Origin: JAKRSE01 sp943369295
GTDB taxonomy: Bacteria > Armatimonadota > Fimbriimonadia > Fimbriimonadales > Fimbriimonadaceae
DNA length: 64,000 nucleotides
Reading direction: 5' to 3'
NCBI GenBank assembly: GCA_943369295.1
Contig: CALRMU020000002.1
Location: 868,001 to 932,000, forward strand
Part shown: in pieces, positions 25,028 through 34,692 of the stretch
Layout of the letters: each line of letters starts with the position of its first letter
Position numbering within the stretch: position 1 is the stretch's first letter
Notes under the pieces: model-generated
Told to the model about the DNA's origin: nothing
Database searches by the model: none
Seen by the model: the letters and a program-made list of their open reading frames with translations, nothing else
Position numbers and translations under genes: made by a program

Positions 25028-27748
25028 CTACGGAATCAAACCGAGATCGACGGCCTTGCGGACCAAAGCCATCCGCCCCTTGACGCCAAGCTCCTGCGCG
25101 GCGTTGTGCAGATGCCTTTTCACTGTCCCTTCTTCTAAGAACAAAGCCTCAGCGATCAGTTTGTTGGAAAGGCCTTGTCCGGCGAGACGAACAACGTCCT
25201 TCTGCCTTGCGCTGAGAAGGGGCTTGTCGCTGTTTTCACTCTCAAAAAGCTCGGGGAGCATTTGGCTCACGAGGGCAAAATCAACTCGGGCGAGTGCCAG
25301 GAGTTTGTCGGGATCAAGATGGGCTCCGGCCTGAAATCGAGCTTGGAACTGCGATTCGCCCAACTCCTGCCGGCATTCCGGCATCCAATAGCGGACTTGC
25401 TTCTCGATTTCCAGCGTGCCACGGTTGGTGAGGCTGTGCCAATGAAAGCCGCATCCAGCGAGAATGGCGGCCGATGAGGCATGACCACGGCTCCACGCGA
25501 TCAAGGCATTGAGATCCATCAGGTCACCCATCCAGATTCGTGCCTTGCCGTCAATCATTCTTTGGTTTAGGCTTGCAGTCTTGATAGCCGCCTGATCAAC
25601 TTCTCCGATCATCGCTTCCATTTGAGCGAGGTGAAGCTCCAGCGAGAATCGACTCACTGCCTCAATCGGATGAGGAAGGTCCATCATTCGATAGAGGCAG
25701 TCAATGCCGCCTTTCCGATCTCCGGTAAGCCAGTAGGCCAGGCCCCTTCCCAAGCCAATCAAGTCTCTTCTTGCGTGCTTTGCATGGTTTGCAAGCAGCT
25801 CCGCTTCATCCATCAGCTCAATCGATTTGGCGTAATCGCCTTCGGCGTGCGCCAGCCAGCCCTGCAGTTCCTTAACGGCTGATAGGAGCCCAACTTCGTC
25901 GGACTTTCTTGCTACAGAGAAGGCTTCGACCATGACATCCGGCATCAAATCTAGCTGTCTGTACCTAAAGAAGTGAAGGCAGAGAGTACAGAGGCCGTAG
26001 GCGATATCTTTTTGAGTTCCGTGTTTTCGCCACTTAGGAATAAGCTCCTCATAGGCAGCTTCTGCTTCCTGCCTTCTTGCCATTAATGAGAAGCTGGAGG
26101 CCTTAAAGTGCAGATTCCAAAGTGCTCCCCGCACATCTCCAATTTCTAAAGCTTCTTTCCAGCCTCTTTCATGAGCTTCTAAACTTGCAGAGAGGTCGCC
26201 TCTCGTGCGCATATGCCTGCCCCGGGCTTCCCAGTAAAGAACCGTTTTGCTGCTGATCGGAACATCATCCAGCTGATAGTAAAGACGATTAGTTAAAATC
26301 AAGAACTCTTCCGAAAATCCTTCGGTAAGTGCCGAGACCCAAATCAGCCCTACGACAGTGAGGTTGAGATCAATCTGGTCGTCCTGCTGGCTCAGCCATT
26401 TGAGAGCATCGTAGCCAGTTATGAGAAGTCGCTTAAAAGCTGCCAGATTCTTTGTTGGGGCTAAATCAGTACCACGCTTGGAAAGAGATTCAGCCTCATC
26501 AACAATGGCTTTCACCGCCACTGCCCATTCTTCATCGCTAGGGGGGCAGCTTTTTCGAACCGCCATGATGAGAGGATTGGGCACCCGGTAGCCCTCCTCT
26601 TCAACATAAAGCCAACCCCGTCCGATCAGCTTGGCAATGAGCGCCAGCGCATGGGCATCGGAATGAGCCACTACTGAAGCAAGATTCAGGCTCACCTGAC
26701 TAGAAAAACAGCAGATGTGCCGCAGCATTCCAAGCGTTTCAGCATCTAGTTCGTTAAGCCGAGACCCTAGTTTCTCCAAAAGGGTGGAATGCTTAGCCAA
26801 ACTTCTGAGCGATTCTTTAGGAGGTAAGCCATTGGCTGCTGATCCAAATCCATCACGAAAATGGGTTAGGACTCCAGGCATTCTGCCAGTGACTGAAGCT
26901 AAAGCAAGAGTTTCATCTGATGATTTCAGCCCTAGGGATTCTCCAGCAATAGTTGAAAATCTCCCGAGATCGAGGGGGGCAAGGACTGTTTGAGGCAGAC
27001 GGCTTGAATCAGGATTTCTTGAAGGAATGATGAGGAGATTTGCCAAGCTCCCCTGTGCCACAACGATCTCAAGAGTCTTTGAAAGCCATTCTGAACTTAA
27101 GTCCACATGGTCTAAAATCACAAACTGGTGCCGTGACCGCCAAAGCATCGCAGCTTCTTCTGGATTCATAGCCAAAAGTTCTTGGACTTTATCATCCTTT
27201 GACCCCAGAGCGAAATCTACATAATTGACCCCGTCCACCCAGCGCCTTCCTTTTGAATGAGCAATTCCTTTTGCAAGGAAAGTTCGTCCTATCTCAGGCT
27301 GACCTTCTAAAATGATGAGGTCATTTTTTAGCATGAGGTCAAGAACTCGCTGCTCCGCCTCTTCTCTTCCAACATAGGGTGAGGGTCTGGGCGGAGTGGG
27401 TCTGTTTTCGAATCGAAGGCGAAGTTCCTGCCAAGAAGCTTCTCCTTCTGCACTTTCGATAACATCCTTGATGAGTTCTGAACTTAACTCGATTCCCTGC
27501 CAGGCAACCCCTTCAAAGCGGACATCTGGCCTCGGAATGGCGCAGGGAAAAATTGAGAAGCTGCAGTGAGGTGCGGCCTCTGGCTCTTGTCTATCCCATA
27601 GCATCAGGGCAGAAAAAATTGCACAGCCTGATGCTGGACCAAGAGTCAGATTTCCATCAGAATCATCAAGAGGAAGGCCTTTTATCCTGGCTATGTGGTG
27701 AAGACCCTGAAAGGACTCGCCCGATCCGACTGCGTAAAACTGCTTCAC
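25028..27748 (-). CDS. LuxR-family regulator with large ATPase/TPR body
   Basis: The protein has 906 residues and a GTG start overlapping the previous gene's stop (GTGA). The C terminus is a LuxR/GerE helix-turn-helix (LSARQKDVVRLAGQGLSNKL, then GTVKRHLHNAAQELGVKGR). The middle is an NB-ARC/AAA-like domain with a P-loop-like GQPEIGRT (149-156), where the usual Lys is Arg, and a Walker B-like FVILDHVD. Helical TPR-like repeats follow (about 450-830). This resembles the MalT/LAL type of large ATP-dependent activators. The N-terminal 100 residues are of unknown type. The Arg in the P-loop raises doubt about ATP hydrolysis. Confidence 0.78.
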   Translation of the reverse strand: MKQFYAVGSGESFQGLHHIARIKGLPLDDSDGNLTLGPASGCAIFSALMLWDRQEPEAAPHCSFSIFPCAIPRPDVRFEGVAWQGIELSSELIKDVIESAEGEASWQELRLRFENRPTPPRPSPYVGREEAEQRVLDLMLKNDLIILEGQPEIGRTFLAKGIAHSKGRRWVDGVNYVDFALGSKDDKVQELLAMNPEEAAMLWRSRHQFVILDHVDLSSEWLSKTLEIVVAQGSLANLLIIPSRNPDSSRLPQTVLAPLDLGRFSTIAGESLGLKSSDETLALASVTGRMPGVLTHFRDGFGSAANGLPPKESLRSLAKHSTLLEKLGSRLNELDAETLGMLRHICCFSSQVSLNLASVVAHSDAHALALIAKLIGRGWLYVEEEGYRVPNPLIMAVRKSCPPSDEEWAVAVKAIVDEAESLSKRGTDLAPTKNLAAFKRLLITGYDALKWLSQQDDQIDLNLTVVGLIWVSALTEGFSEEFLILTNRLYYQLDDVPISSKTVLYWEARGRHMRTRGDLSASLEAHERGWKEALEIGDVRGALWNLHFKASSFSLMARRQEAEAAYEELIPKWRKHGTQKDIAYGLCTLCLHFFRYRQLDLMPDVMVEAFSVARKSDEVGLLSAVKELQGWLAHAEGDYAKSIELMDEAELLANHAKHARRDLIGLGRGLAYWLTGDRKGGIDCLYRMMDLPHPIEAVSRFSLELHLAQMEAMIGEVDQAAIKTASLNQRMIDGKARIWMGDLMDLNALIAWSRGHASSAAILAGCGFHWHSLTNRGTLEIEKQVRYWMPECRQELGESQFQARFQAGAHLDPDKLLALARVDFALVSQMLPELFESENSDKPLLSARQKDVVRLAGQGLSNKLIAEALFLEEGTVKRHLHNAAQELGVKGRMALVRKAVDLGLIP

Positions 27749-28413
27749 AAAGCAGCCCCTAAGGCAAGATCACTTTCTGAATCAGAAAGCTGGACCTCAA
27801 GGGGAGACAGTAGAAGCGGCTCTACTTCCTGAGACCAATCCCAGTCAGCCATCTCTGAACTTTTGGAGACTGAACCGCCACAGGAGGGGAAGACCAATGA
27901 TTTCTCCTTTATCGCCCAGGCGGCTGCTTTCTTTCCATGGGCGGATTTGATGCACGGCTTTTGACCCCCAACGAAGCTGAGACCTCTTCCCACCCTGAAA
28001 GCTGACTTTGGAGAAAGCAGCTCGGCGTCCCCCAGTTTTGCCCCGCTGGCGATTCGACTGATCTCCAAAAAGTCCAAAATCTGATCCCACTGGGGGGCAG
28101 GCTTGGGATAGACCCAGGCAATTTCAACTTCCAAAAGCTCTGATCTCCAAGGGACCAATAGGCCGGGGAGATCTCCTTCAGGGTCGGCGGAGGGGCCAAA
28201 GAGGCCGCCCAAGAGAACGATTCTGGAAGCCATGTTTTCTCGGGCAGTCCGGGAGATGTTTCTCAGGAGCTGATGGTCTGAAGGGAAGTTCTTCGGTCTT
28301 GGTGAACCTAACAGAGGGTCGGAGGCGATAAGCGTCGGCCCCCAAAGGCAGAATCCGCCAGGCAGAAGCTGCAGCCCAAGTTCATCAATCAATCTCCTTC
28401 CTTCCACTTGCAT
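27745..28413 (-). CDS. Degenerate PdeM-like metallophosphoesterase homologue
   Basis: The protein has 222 residues. The order LWGPTLIASDPLLG, then IVLLGGLFGPS, then a C-terminal AAWAIKEKSLVFPSCGGSV resembles PdeM-type small metallophosphoesterases (ADLHLGK, GDLFH, LPAFG). Here the metal-binding His of DLHLG is lost (DPLLG), the Asp of GDLFH is Gly, and no GNHD motif is seen. The protein is therefore probably not an active phosphoesterase. It overlaps the LuxR regulator gene by 4 bp, suggesting co-translation and perhaps a partner or sensor role. The assignment rests on motif resemblance only. Confidence 0.45.
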   Translation of the reverse strand: MQVEGRRLIDELGLQLLPGGFCLWGPTLIASDPLLGSPRPKNFPSDHQLLRNISRTARENMASRIVLLGGLFGPSADPEGDLPGLLVPWRSELLEVEIAWVYPKPAPQWDQILDFLEISRIASGAKLGDAELLSPKSAFRVGRGLSFVGGQKPCIKSAHGKKAAAWAIKEKSLVFPSCGGSVSKSSEMADWDWSQEVEPLLLSPLEVQLSDSESDLALGAAL

Positions 28414-28529
28414 GACTTAAGACGGGTTCCTTTGCGGCGAGGGTTGCTGGGCCCTGCTGCATCTGTTATTCTGGCAGAGCCTTAGGGATTGCGAACTAAT
28501 CTCTTTCAAAGGCGTTGTGATAGGAGAGG

Positions 28530-29159
28530 ATGCTTACCTCCCTTATTTGTCTGATTGCTATGGCTCCTAATGAATCGGCTCCCAAGATCGACACCCTGGT
28601 CTTGGCGGGTGGCTGTTTTTGGTGTGTCGAGGGTGTGTTCGAAGAGCTTGAAGGCGTGAGTTCCGTTGTCTCAGGTTATACCGGAGGCAGGGGCGCCAAC
28701 CCCACTTATGAAGCGGTCTCTACCGGCACGACCGGGTATGCCGAAGTCGTGAAGCTGACCTTCGACCCCGCCGTCATCAGCAAAAGGGATCTGCTGCGCA
28801 TCTTTTTCACCGTGCACAACCCCACCACTCTAAACAAGCAGGGCTACGATGTCGGCACACAGTACCGTTCAGCCATCTTCTTCGCCAACGATACAGAGAA
28901 GAAGCTGGCCCAGGAAGTGATGGCAGAAGTCACCAAGGAAAAGATCTGGAAGGATCCTTTGGTTACAACTTTGGAGCCTCTGACCACCTTTTATGTGGCG
29001 GAAGATTATCACCAGGATTACTTCAAGAAGTTCGAAACTGCCACACCTGAGCAGAGGGCCAAGATGAACGCTGGCTACTGCAACGCAGTGGTTGTTCCTA
29101 AGGTGCTTGAGTTTCGGCGCAAGTTCGCCAGCAGGCTCAAGAAGTCTGGCGGCGAGTAA
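28530..29159 (+). CDS. msrA: Peptide methionine-(S)-S-oxide reductase
   Basis: The protein has 209 residues and repairs oxidised methionine in proteins. GGCFWCVEGVFEELEGV holds the catalytic Cys of GCFWC, and SGYTGG, PTYEAV, YHQDY follow in the usual order. The N terminus (MLTSLICLIAMA) is hydrophobic, so the product may be exported; an internal ATG at 28560 would remove it. A purine-rich AGGAGAGG lies directly before the first ATG, too close for ideal use with it. It stands alone with its own terminator. Confidence 0.93.
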   Translation: MLTSLICLIAMAPNESAPKIDTLVLAGGCFWCVEGVFEELEGVSSVVSGYTGGRGANPTYEAVSTGTTGYAEVVKLTFDPAVISKRDLLRIFFTVHNPTTLNKQGYDVGTQYRSAIFFANDTEKKLAQEVMAEVTKEKIWKDPLVTTLEPLTTFYVAEDYHQDYFKKFETATPEQRAKMNAGYCNAVVVPKVLEFRRKFASRLKKSGGE

Positions 29160-29182
29160 GCTTTTTTAGGTGAAGCACCCGG

Positions 29183-29219
29183 GCCGCAGATCTGGAATCA
29201 TCTGGACTGCGGCTTTTTT
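29183..29219 (+). terminator. Intrinsic terminator after msrA
   Basis: Arms GCCGCAG / CTGCGGC (29183-29189, 29207-29213) are followed by TTTTTT. The rest of the 312-bp gap (29160-29471) shows no further feature I can support; TTGACC at about 29363 has no matching -10 at the right spacing. Confidence 0.8.
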
Positions 29220-29471
29220 GTGCCTGGATTTTCTGATTTTCGGGGGAAAGCTGAAAGGGGCAGGTGAAGGGTAAAGGTCGGTGGATTTCTAACTGAGAAA
29301 TTCCGAAGAGAAAGAAAAACTCCTTAGGCCCTAGTCATAAACATCTTTACCTTCTCTTGACCTGTGTGTCCTGCCATACTTGACCCTGATTAAGGACCTC
29401 CTTCTCAGCGACGTGCGTTTTGACCTGCCGAGCGAGATGTGTAGGGTCCGGGCCGCAGGCCAAGGCTGACT

Positions 29472-32400
29472 ATGCCGAGAAAGAAGATCACCGAAACGCT
29501 TTTGTCCGACACTTTGAACACCTCTACGGAGACTGCCCAACCAACCAAACCCGCCGAGCCAGATGCACCGAAAGCATCTACCAAGCCAGCGGGCAGACGC
29601 AAGAAAGCTGAGGCTCTGCCCAGCGAGATCGCTGCTCCCGTGGCCAAGGCTGAACCTGCTGCGAAATCAACAAAGGTTCCAAAGACTCTTGCCGAAGAAC
29701 TTGAGGCAGCCGCATCTGCTCCTGCCGTGAAACCTGCCCGAGGCAGAAAAAAGGCTGAGCCCACTCCGGGCGATACAATTCCGATGTCTGGCCCGACCTT
29801 GGCCGAAGCCGCGAAGCAGGCGGGGCGAGCACCCAAGCCAGCCGCTACGAAAGCACCGAAGCCTGAGCCAGTTAAGCCAGAGGCTGCGAAAGCCGAAGCT
29901 AAGCCTGCTGGGCGAGGCCGAAACGCCAAGCCGAAGCTTGCAGAACCTAAAGCAGCTCCTCAGCCACAGAAGGAAGCGGAAGCCGTTTTTGATCTGCCTG
30001 TCACCCAGTTGAAGGCTGGTTTCAGAACTCCCAAGAATCGTCAGGCCGCCCCTGCACAAGCCGAAGCCAAGCCGGCAGAGCCGGTGAAGAAAGAGGCTCC
30101 CCGCGACGAGGATCGATCAAGAAGAGGTCCAGGGCAGAGAGAAGCTGGCGGTCGAAACAACCGCGACCGCGATCAGAGGCAGAACGGTCGAGATCGGAAC
30201 AATCGACAGGATCGTCGTCCTCAGAACCGGCCCGTAGAGCAGGAACCGGCTGAACCCATCGTTTTGACTGAGGCTCAGATTGCCTCCTTGGATGCCAACG
30301 CCACGATCACTTTCTCATTCCGAGCCAAGGAAGAAAAGAAGGCCTTCAATCCGGGCAAAGCAGTTTCTGAGGCTGAGATCATTGCTTCTCTAGCCGCAAC
30401 TCAAGAGCTTGGCCTGGATGACATTCCTCCCCTCGTGACAGAGATTTCTGTCGGGGTTTGGCGAACCAAGGACGGAGAGGTCGTTGAAGTGCCAGCCGCA
30501 CCTTCAGTCGCCGCCGCCTTGGATGATGAGCCTGCAACAGGATTCAGATCACGACGCCGAAAAGATCGCCGACGCGACAGAAGGGATCGAACGAGCCAGG
30601 CAGTCGCCGATGACGAAATGGATGCAGAGGTCGAAGCGGCCGAAGCTGAAGTTGAAGAGGAGTTCGTGGCTCCTGCCGCTCCTGTCAAGCCGGTTAAGAA
30701 AGAAAAGGTTCGCATCCCCATTCCGGTCGATGCTCCTCAGGTCGTTCTTCATCAGGGCGTTCCGACCCTGGTCGCGGACAAGAAGATTCTGCCCCCTCTC
30801 TTCCTCTATCTGGGAGGCACTCAGCCGAACCCAGCTCAGATGGACGAGCAGGTAAGGACCGCCGCCGAAGCCGGCGTTCACACAGTTGCCATTCCGATTC
30901 AATTGGAAGTCAGCGACGAAGGCTTCGACACTGCTGTCTACATGGCCAAGCAGAGAATGGAAGCCATTCTTGCCGCCAACCCTGAGGCTGTTTTTGTCGG
31001 ACAGGTCTGCTTCACCTTCCCGATTGGTTGGGAACAGGATTCGCCTGCCGCTAGGTGGAGAACTCCTTCTGGTCGAGAATCGCGCCCCAGCTTCTGTGAC
31101 GATGAGCTGTGGGGTCAGGCCGAGCGGGCTTTGGGAGACCTGATTAAGAATCTCCAGGCCAGCACCTTCGGACCCAAATTCCTCGGTGTTCACCTGGACC
31201 GCCATTCTTGGCACTACCTTGACGAAGATGGCTACGATGACTCGCCTGCCGCTCGCAAGAAGTTTGGTCTGTGGCTGAGGCACAGGTACGGCAACGACGT
31301 TGTCAGCCTTCGCGCCTCGTGGTTCGATGGCAAGGCGAGCTTCGACGAGGTTTACATTCCCAACTATGCCAAGCGGCACGGTTCTGAAAACGACTTCGTC
31401 CGACTTGATCGAAGGGCCAGGCGATGGGTTGACTACAACCTGTTCCTGAGCGACAGCCTGGTCGACCGAATTTCCAGCATGGCTTACGCGGCCAAATCTG
31501 CCGGAGAGGGAAGGATCATTGTGGGTGTCAGCTATGGCTACACCTTCGAATGGAGCCATCCCGCTTCTGGCCATCTTAGCCTCGGCAAGCTGCTTCGCTG
31601 CAACGAAATTGATTACATTTCGGGCCCCTGCAACTATCAGACCCGACAGCCTGGTGGCTCTGCCGCCTTCCCCTGGCCGATCGATTCATTTGTACTCAAC
31701 GGCAAGCTCGCCGTTTTGGAAGAAGACTTCCGAACCCCCATTGGTCGAAGTGACGAGGACGAAAAGCTTCCTCTCATGAAGACCCCTCAGGCACTGGAAG
31801 CCGCGCATTGGCGCGGAGCCGGTGCGGCCCTGGCTCACGGCGGAGGTCTGAACTGGATGGACATGAGGGGCCAAGGCTGGCTCAACTCTCGTGGAATCTG
31901 GGAAAGAGGATCCAAGGTTCTCCAGGCTCTCAACTGGCGCATCTCGACTCCGATGGTTGACCCTGATGTCGCTCTCTTGATCGACGAAAGGTCCTTGGCT
32001 TATCTGGCCGACCCTCGAGCCTTTGAGGAGCTGGTCCAAGACGTGAGAGAGACTCTGCTTAGGTCTGGCATGTCGGTGGGCTTCTACCTGCTTAGCGACC
32101 TGGCTCACAGAGAGAACTTCCCCGATTCACGTCTCTTCATCTTCGTCAATGCCTGGGATATTCGCCCTGAGGTGAGATCCAGCATCAAGGCGAGACTGCA
32201 GAAGGAACACAAGGTTCTGTTCTGGCTCTACTCGGCTGGCCTTTTTGAAGGCGGACGAGAAAGCCTGGAGAGGGCAAGGGAAGTGACTGGCATTGCGCTC
32301 AGGCCACAGCCTTTCAACTCCAAGCCTGGCACGAACTTGGTGAACCTGCGAGATCCGCTGTGCCGAACTCTGCCTAACGACATGATGGCGGAAGGCGGAA

Positions 32401-33164
32401 CTCTCGAGCCAAGCTACTTCGCTATCCCTGAAGATGCGAGTGTTTTGGGCGAGTACAGCCAGACTGGCCTGCCCAGCTTCGTTGTCCGCCGATTCCCCAG
32501 CCCCAATACCAACGACGAGCCCTGGACTTCGGTGTTCTTGGGTGAGCCGGTAGTGACGCCGGGACTCTTTAGAGCCCTTGGCCAGATGGCTGGCTGCCAC
32601 ATTTACAGCTTGGATGACGATGTCATTCATGTTCGTGCGCCCTTCCTTAGCCTTCACTGTTCTGGAGCAGGCGTGCGAACCATCACTCTCCCCGACAAGC
32701 AGGTCTGCTACGACCTGATTCAAAGGGTGTGGATGCCGGTTGAAAACAACACGCTCAAGTTCTTGGGCTTGGATGGTTCAACCTACTCCTTCCTTATTGG
32801 CCACAAGGCAGATATCGAGGCAATTTTGAACAGCTCTCCCGACACTCTGGTGACGGAAGCTGAGATTCTTGCCCACCAGGACAACACGATTCAGTGGGAC
32901 GCGATTCGGTTCGACGTCCCGATCATGAAGCTTGACGAGTGGGTTGAAGAAGCCTGGGGTGAAGACCTGGCCGACGACCTGCTGATTAAGCCTTCGATGA
33001 TTGAAGAAGTCGGTGAAGAATCAGTGACAGAAACGGAGCGAGAAGCTCCACGATCCAGCGGACAGAGGCGCAAGAGGAAGCGCACCAAGGGCCGACAAGA
33101 TCCCGGTCAGCAGGCTCAAGAGCAGGCTCAGACCGTCAACTTCCTCTTTAGGAAGCGCGAATAG
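29472..33164 (+). CDS. Very large GH-like protein with basic disordered ends
   Basis: The protein has 1230 residues with no signal peptide. Residues 1-about 265 are a low-complexity Ala/Lys/Pro-rich region ending in an Arg/Asn/Asp-rich stretch (GGRNNRDRDQRQNGRDRNNR), and another basic, charged segment is at about 350-375. From about 435 to 850 the sequence looks like a TIM-barrel glycoside hydrolase of the GH42-like type (LFLYLGGTQPNPAQMDEQ, FLGVHLDRHSWHYLDEDGYD, LAVLEEDFRTP). An amidotransferase-like region follows (about 850-1000). The last 50 residues are basic again (RRKRKRTKGRQ). It lies 2 bp before era, so the two are probably cotranscribed. A nucleic-acid-binding or cytoplasmic scaffold role is a guess; catalytic Glu pairs were not confirmed. 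Confidence 0.6.
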   Translation: MPRKKITETLLSDTLNTSTETAQPTKPAEPDAPKASTKPAGRRKKAEALPSEIAAPVAKAEPAAKSTKVPKTLAEELEAAASAPAVKPARGRKKAEPTPGDTIPMSGPTLAEAAKQAGRAPKPAATKAPKPEPVKPEAAKAEAKPAGRGRNAKPKLAEPKAAPQPQKEAEAVFDLPVTQLKAGFRTPKNRQAAPAQAEAKPAEPVKKEAPRDEDRSRRGPGQREAGGRNNRDRDQRQNGRDRNNRQDRRPQNRPVEQEPAEPIVLTEAQIASLDANATITFSFRAKEEKKAFNPGKAVSEAEIIASLAATQELGLDDIPPLVTEISVGVWRTKDGEVVEVPAAPSVAAALDDEPATGFRSRRRKDRRRDRRDRTSQAVADDEMDAEVEAAEAEVEEEFVAPAAPVKPVKKEKVRIPIPVDAPQVVLHQGVPTLVADKKILPPLFLYLGGTQPNPAQMDEQVRTAAEAGVHTVAIPIQLEVSDEGFDTAVYMAKQRMEAILAANPEAVFVGQVCFTFPIGWEQDSPAARWRTPSGRESRPSFCDDELWGQAERALGDLIKNLQASTFGPKFLGVHLDRHSWHYLDEDGYDDSPAARKKFGLWLRHRYGNDVVSLRASWFDGKASFDEVYIPNYAKRHGSENDFVRLDRRARRWVDYNLFLSDSLVDRISSMAYAAKSAGEGRIIVGVSYGYTFEWSHPASGHLSLGKLLRCNEIDYISGPCNYQTRQPGGSAAFPWPIDSFVLNGKLAVLEEDFRTPIGRSDEDEKLPLMKTPQALEAAHWRGAGAALAHGGGLNWMDMRGQGWLNSRGIWERGSKVLQALNWRISTPMVDPDVALLIDERSLAYLADPRAFEELVQDVRETLLRSGMSVGFYLLSDLAHRENFPDSRLFIFVNAWDIRPEVRSSIKARLQKEHKVLFWLYSAGLFEGGRESLERAREVTGIALRPQPFNSKPGTNLVNLRDPLCRTLPNDMMAEGGTLEPSYFAIPEDASVLGEYSQTGLPSFVVRRFPSPNTNDEPWTSVFLGEPVVTPGLFRALGQMAGCHIYSLDDDVIHVRAPFLSLHCSGAGVRTITLPDKQVCYDLIQRVWMPVENNTLKFLGLDGSTYSFLIGHKADIEAILNSSPDTLVTEAEILAHQDNTIQWDAIRFDVPIMKLDEWVEEAWGEDLADDLLIKPSMIEEVGEESVTETEREAPRSSGQRRKRKRTKGRQDPGQQAQEQAQTVNFLFRKRE

Positions 33165-33166
33165 TT

Positions 33167-34063
33167 ATGCATCGTTGTGGAACCATTGCCGTCATTGGGC
33201 GGCCGAACGTCGGCAAAAGCACCCTGGTCAACCAGGTTGTCGGCCACAAGGTATCGATCGTCAGTGACAAGGCTCAGACCACTCGCCGCAAGGTGATGGG
33301 CATTGCCACTGAAGAGGATTACCAGATCATCTTTTTGGATACTCCGGGCCTGCACGAGGCTCATACCCAGATGAACAAGCTGCTTAACGAAGCAGCTCGG
33401 TCTGCGATTCCTGATGCTGACGTCATTTTGGTCATGGTGGATGTCAGCCGCATGCCCACCAAGGACGATAAAACTCTGGGCGAGATTCTACAGAAGGAGA
33501 ACGTTTACGCTAAGAAAAAGGTGATTCTTTGCATGAACAAAATGGACCAGCTTCAGGCTGCCAGTGTTCAGCGCAACTACGACACCTACAGCGAGCTTTT
33601 CCCAGCGCCCATCATCATGATGACCAGCCTTTCTAAAAGGCAGAACGTCGATAAGCTGGTGGCCTGTCTGGTGGATGCAATGCCAGAAGGTCCGGCGCTC
33701 TTCCCTGAAGATGAATACACCGATCAGCCTGTTCGGTTCATGGTTGCAGAGTTCATTCGTGAAAAGGCCCTGCAGCTGACTCGGCAGGAAGTGCCTCACG
33801 CCTTGGCGGTTTCAATCGCTCAGTGGGAAGAGGAAGGCCCAAGGGTTGTCATCAGTGCAGACATCCTGGTAGAGAGGGAAGGGCAGAAGGCCATCCTGAT
33901 CGGAAAGGGTGGATCTATGCTGAAGGAGATCGGCACCAAGGCTCGAATCGAGATTGAAGAGCTGACTGGCCTGAAGGTTTATCTTGAGCTTTTCGTCAAG
34001 GTTCGAGATAACTGGCGCGGCAACATGGCGATTCTGAACGAGCTCGACTACTTCGCTAGGTAG
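33167..34063 (+). CDS. era: GTPase Era
   Basis: The protein has 298 residues and is an essential GTPase that binds 16S rRNA and helps mature the 30S subunit. G1 is GRPNVGKST, G3 DTPG, G4 NKMD. The C-terminal KH RNA-binding domain contains ILIGKGGSMLKEIGTKARIEIEEL (about 244-266). Start two bases after the stop codon of the large GH-like gene, which makes a common transcript likely and is an odd pairing for Era. Confidence 0.97.
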   Translation: MHRCGTIAVIGRPNVGKSTLVNQVVGHKVSIVSDKAQTTRRKVMGIATEEDYQIIFLDTPGLHEAHTQMNKLLNEAARSAIPDADVILVMVDVSRMPTKDDKTLGEILQKENVYAKKKVILCMNKMDQLQAASVQRNYDTYSELFPAPIIMMTSLSKRQNVDKLVACLVDAMPEGPALFPEDEYTDQPVRFMVAEFIREKALQLTRQEVPHALAVSIAQWEEEGPRVVISADILVEREGQKAILIGKGGSMLKEIGTKARIEIEELTGLKVYLELFVKVRDNWRGNMAILNELDYFAR

Positions 34064-34095
34064 CCGCGGCGCACTCGATAAAGAACAATTTGGAA

Positions 34096-34132
34096 CCCTC
34101 TCCTTTCGCTTGCGAGAGGAGAGGGCAGGGTG
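34096..34132 (+). repeat. Single copy of the CCCTCTCCT/AGGAGAGGG hairpin
   Basis: A hairpin with arms CCCTCTCCT and AGGAGAGGG lies shortly after era. The same hairpin closes the longer repeat at 34221-34390 and its inverted copy at 48196-48366. It could act as a terminator for era, but no U-tract follows. Confidence 0.6.
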
Positions 34133-34220
34133 AGGAAAGCCTGTTCAGGTTAAGCCAGAGTCCACACCAAGCCTAGTCGTGATTGAAGGTTGGCCCCTTC
34201 AATAGCTGTCATTCACGCGG

Positions 34221-34390
34221 TCCGTCACGACCTTTTTCTCGAAACTCGAAAAAGGATCGTGGCACCCATCGAAGTCTCCTCTGCCCCATATTGGCGCGAC
34301 AAAACACTGGCGCTGCCAGTGGCACTGATATTGAAAAACAAAGAACCCTCTCCTTTCGCTTGTCGAGAGGAGAGGGCAGGGTGAGGAGAG
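34221..34390 (+). repeat. Composite palindromic repeat, copy A
   Basis: About 170 bp with an inverted, nearly identical copy at 48196-48366. It contains three hairpins in order: CACGACC...GGATCGTGGCACCC (34226-34267), the core palindrome CACTGGC-GCT-GCCAGTG (34305-34321), and CCCTCTCCT...AGGAGAGGG. It has no coding capacity of its own. The remainder of the gap (34391-34692) is AT-rich in part and shows nothing recognisable. Confidence 0.85.
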
Positions 34391-34692
34391 TGAGACTTGA
34401 TTAGTTATCTTTAGTCCTTTAAGTTCCACTTAACGTGCAGCTCTGGACCCGCCAGGGCCTCCACCTTTTCGCCAGAACTGCCCCATTCTCCGGCCGATTT
34501 CAGCCCTTCCTGAGGACCTTTCAACAATGTGTCCATAAAACTGGCTGCGGGGAAGCTACCCAGACCGGATACTAATGAAATATATATCTAGTAAAGATTT
34601 TCCTGAACAAAGTGGGCGTGTTTTGTTCTTCCTCCACCCAGGACCAGGACCAGGGCCATCATTATCTGCCGGTCATGCCACCGCGACCAACC

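Noticed and set aside
30549..31574. Minus-strand open frame of 341 codons within the GH-like gene
   Set aside because: Antisense shadow; the plus-strand frame is much longer and shows barrel-like segments.
34221..34390. Integron attC-like site
   Set aside because: The hairpins lack the paired simple-site core (GTTRRRY/RYYYAAC), and no integrase or cassette genes occur nearby.
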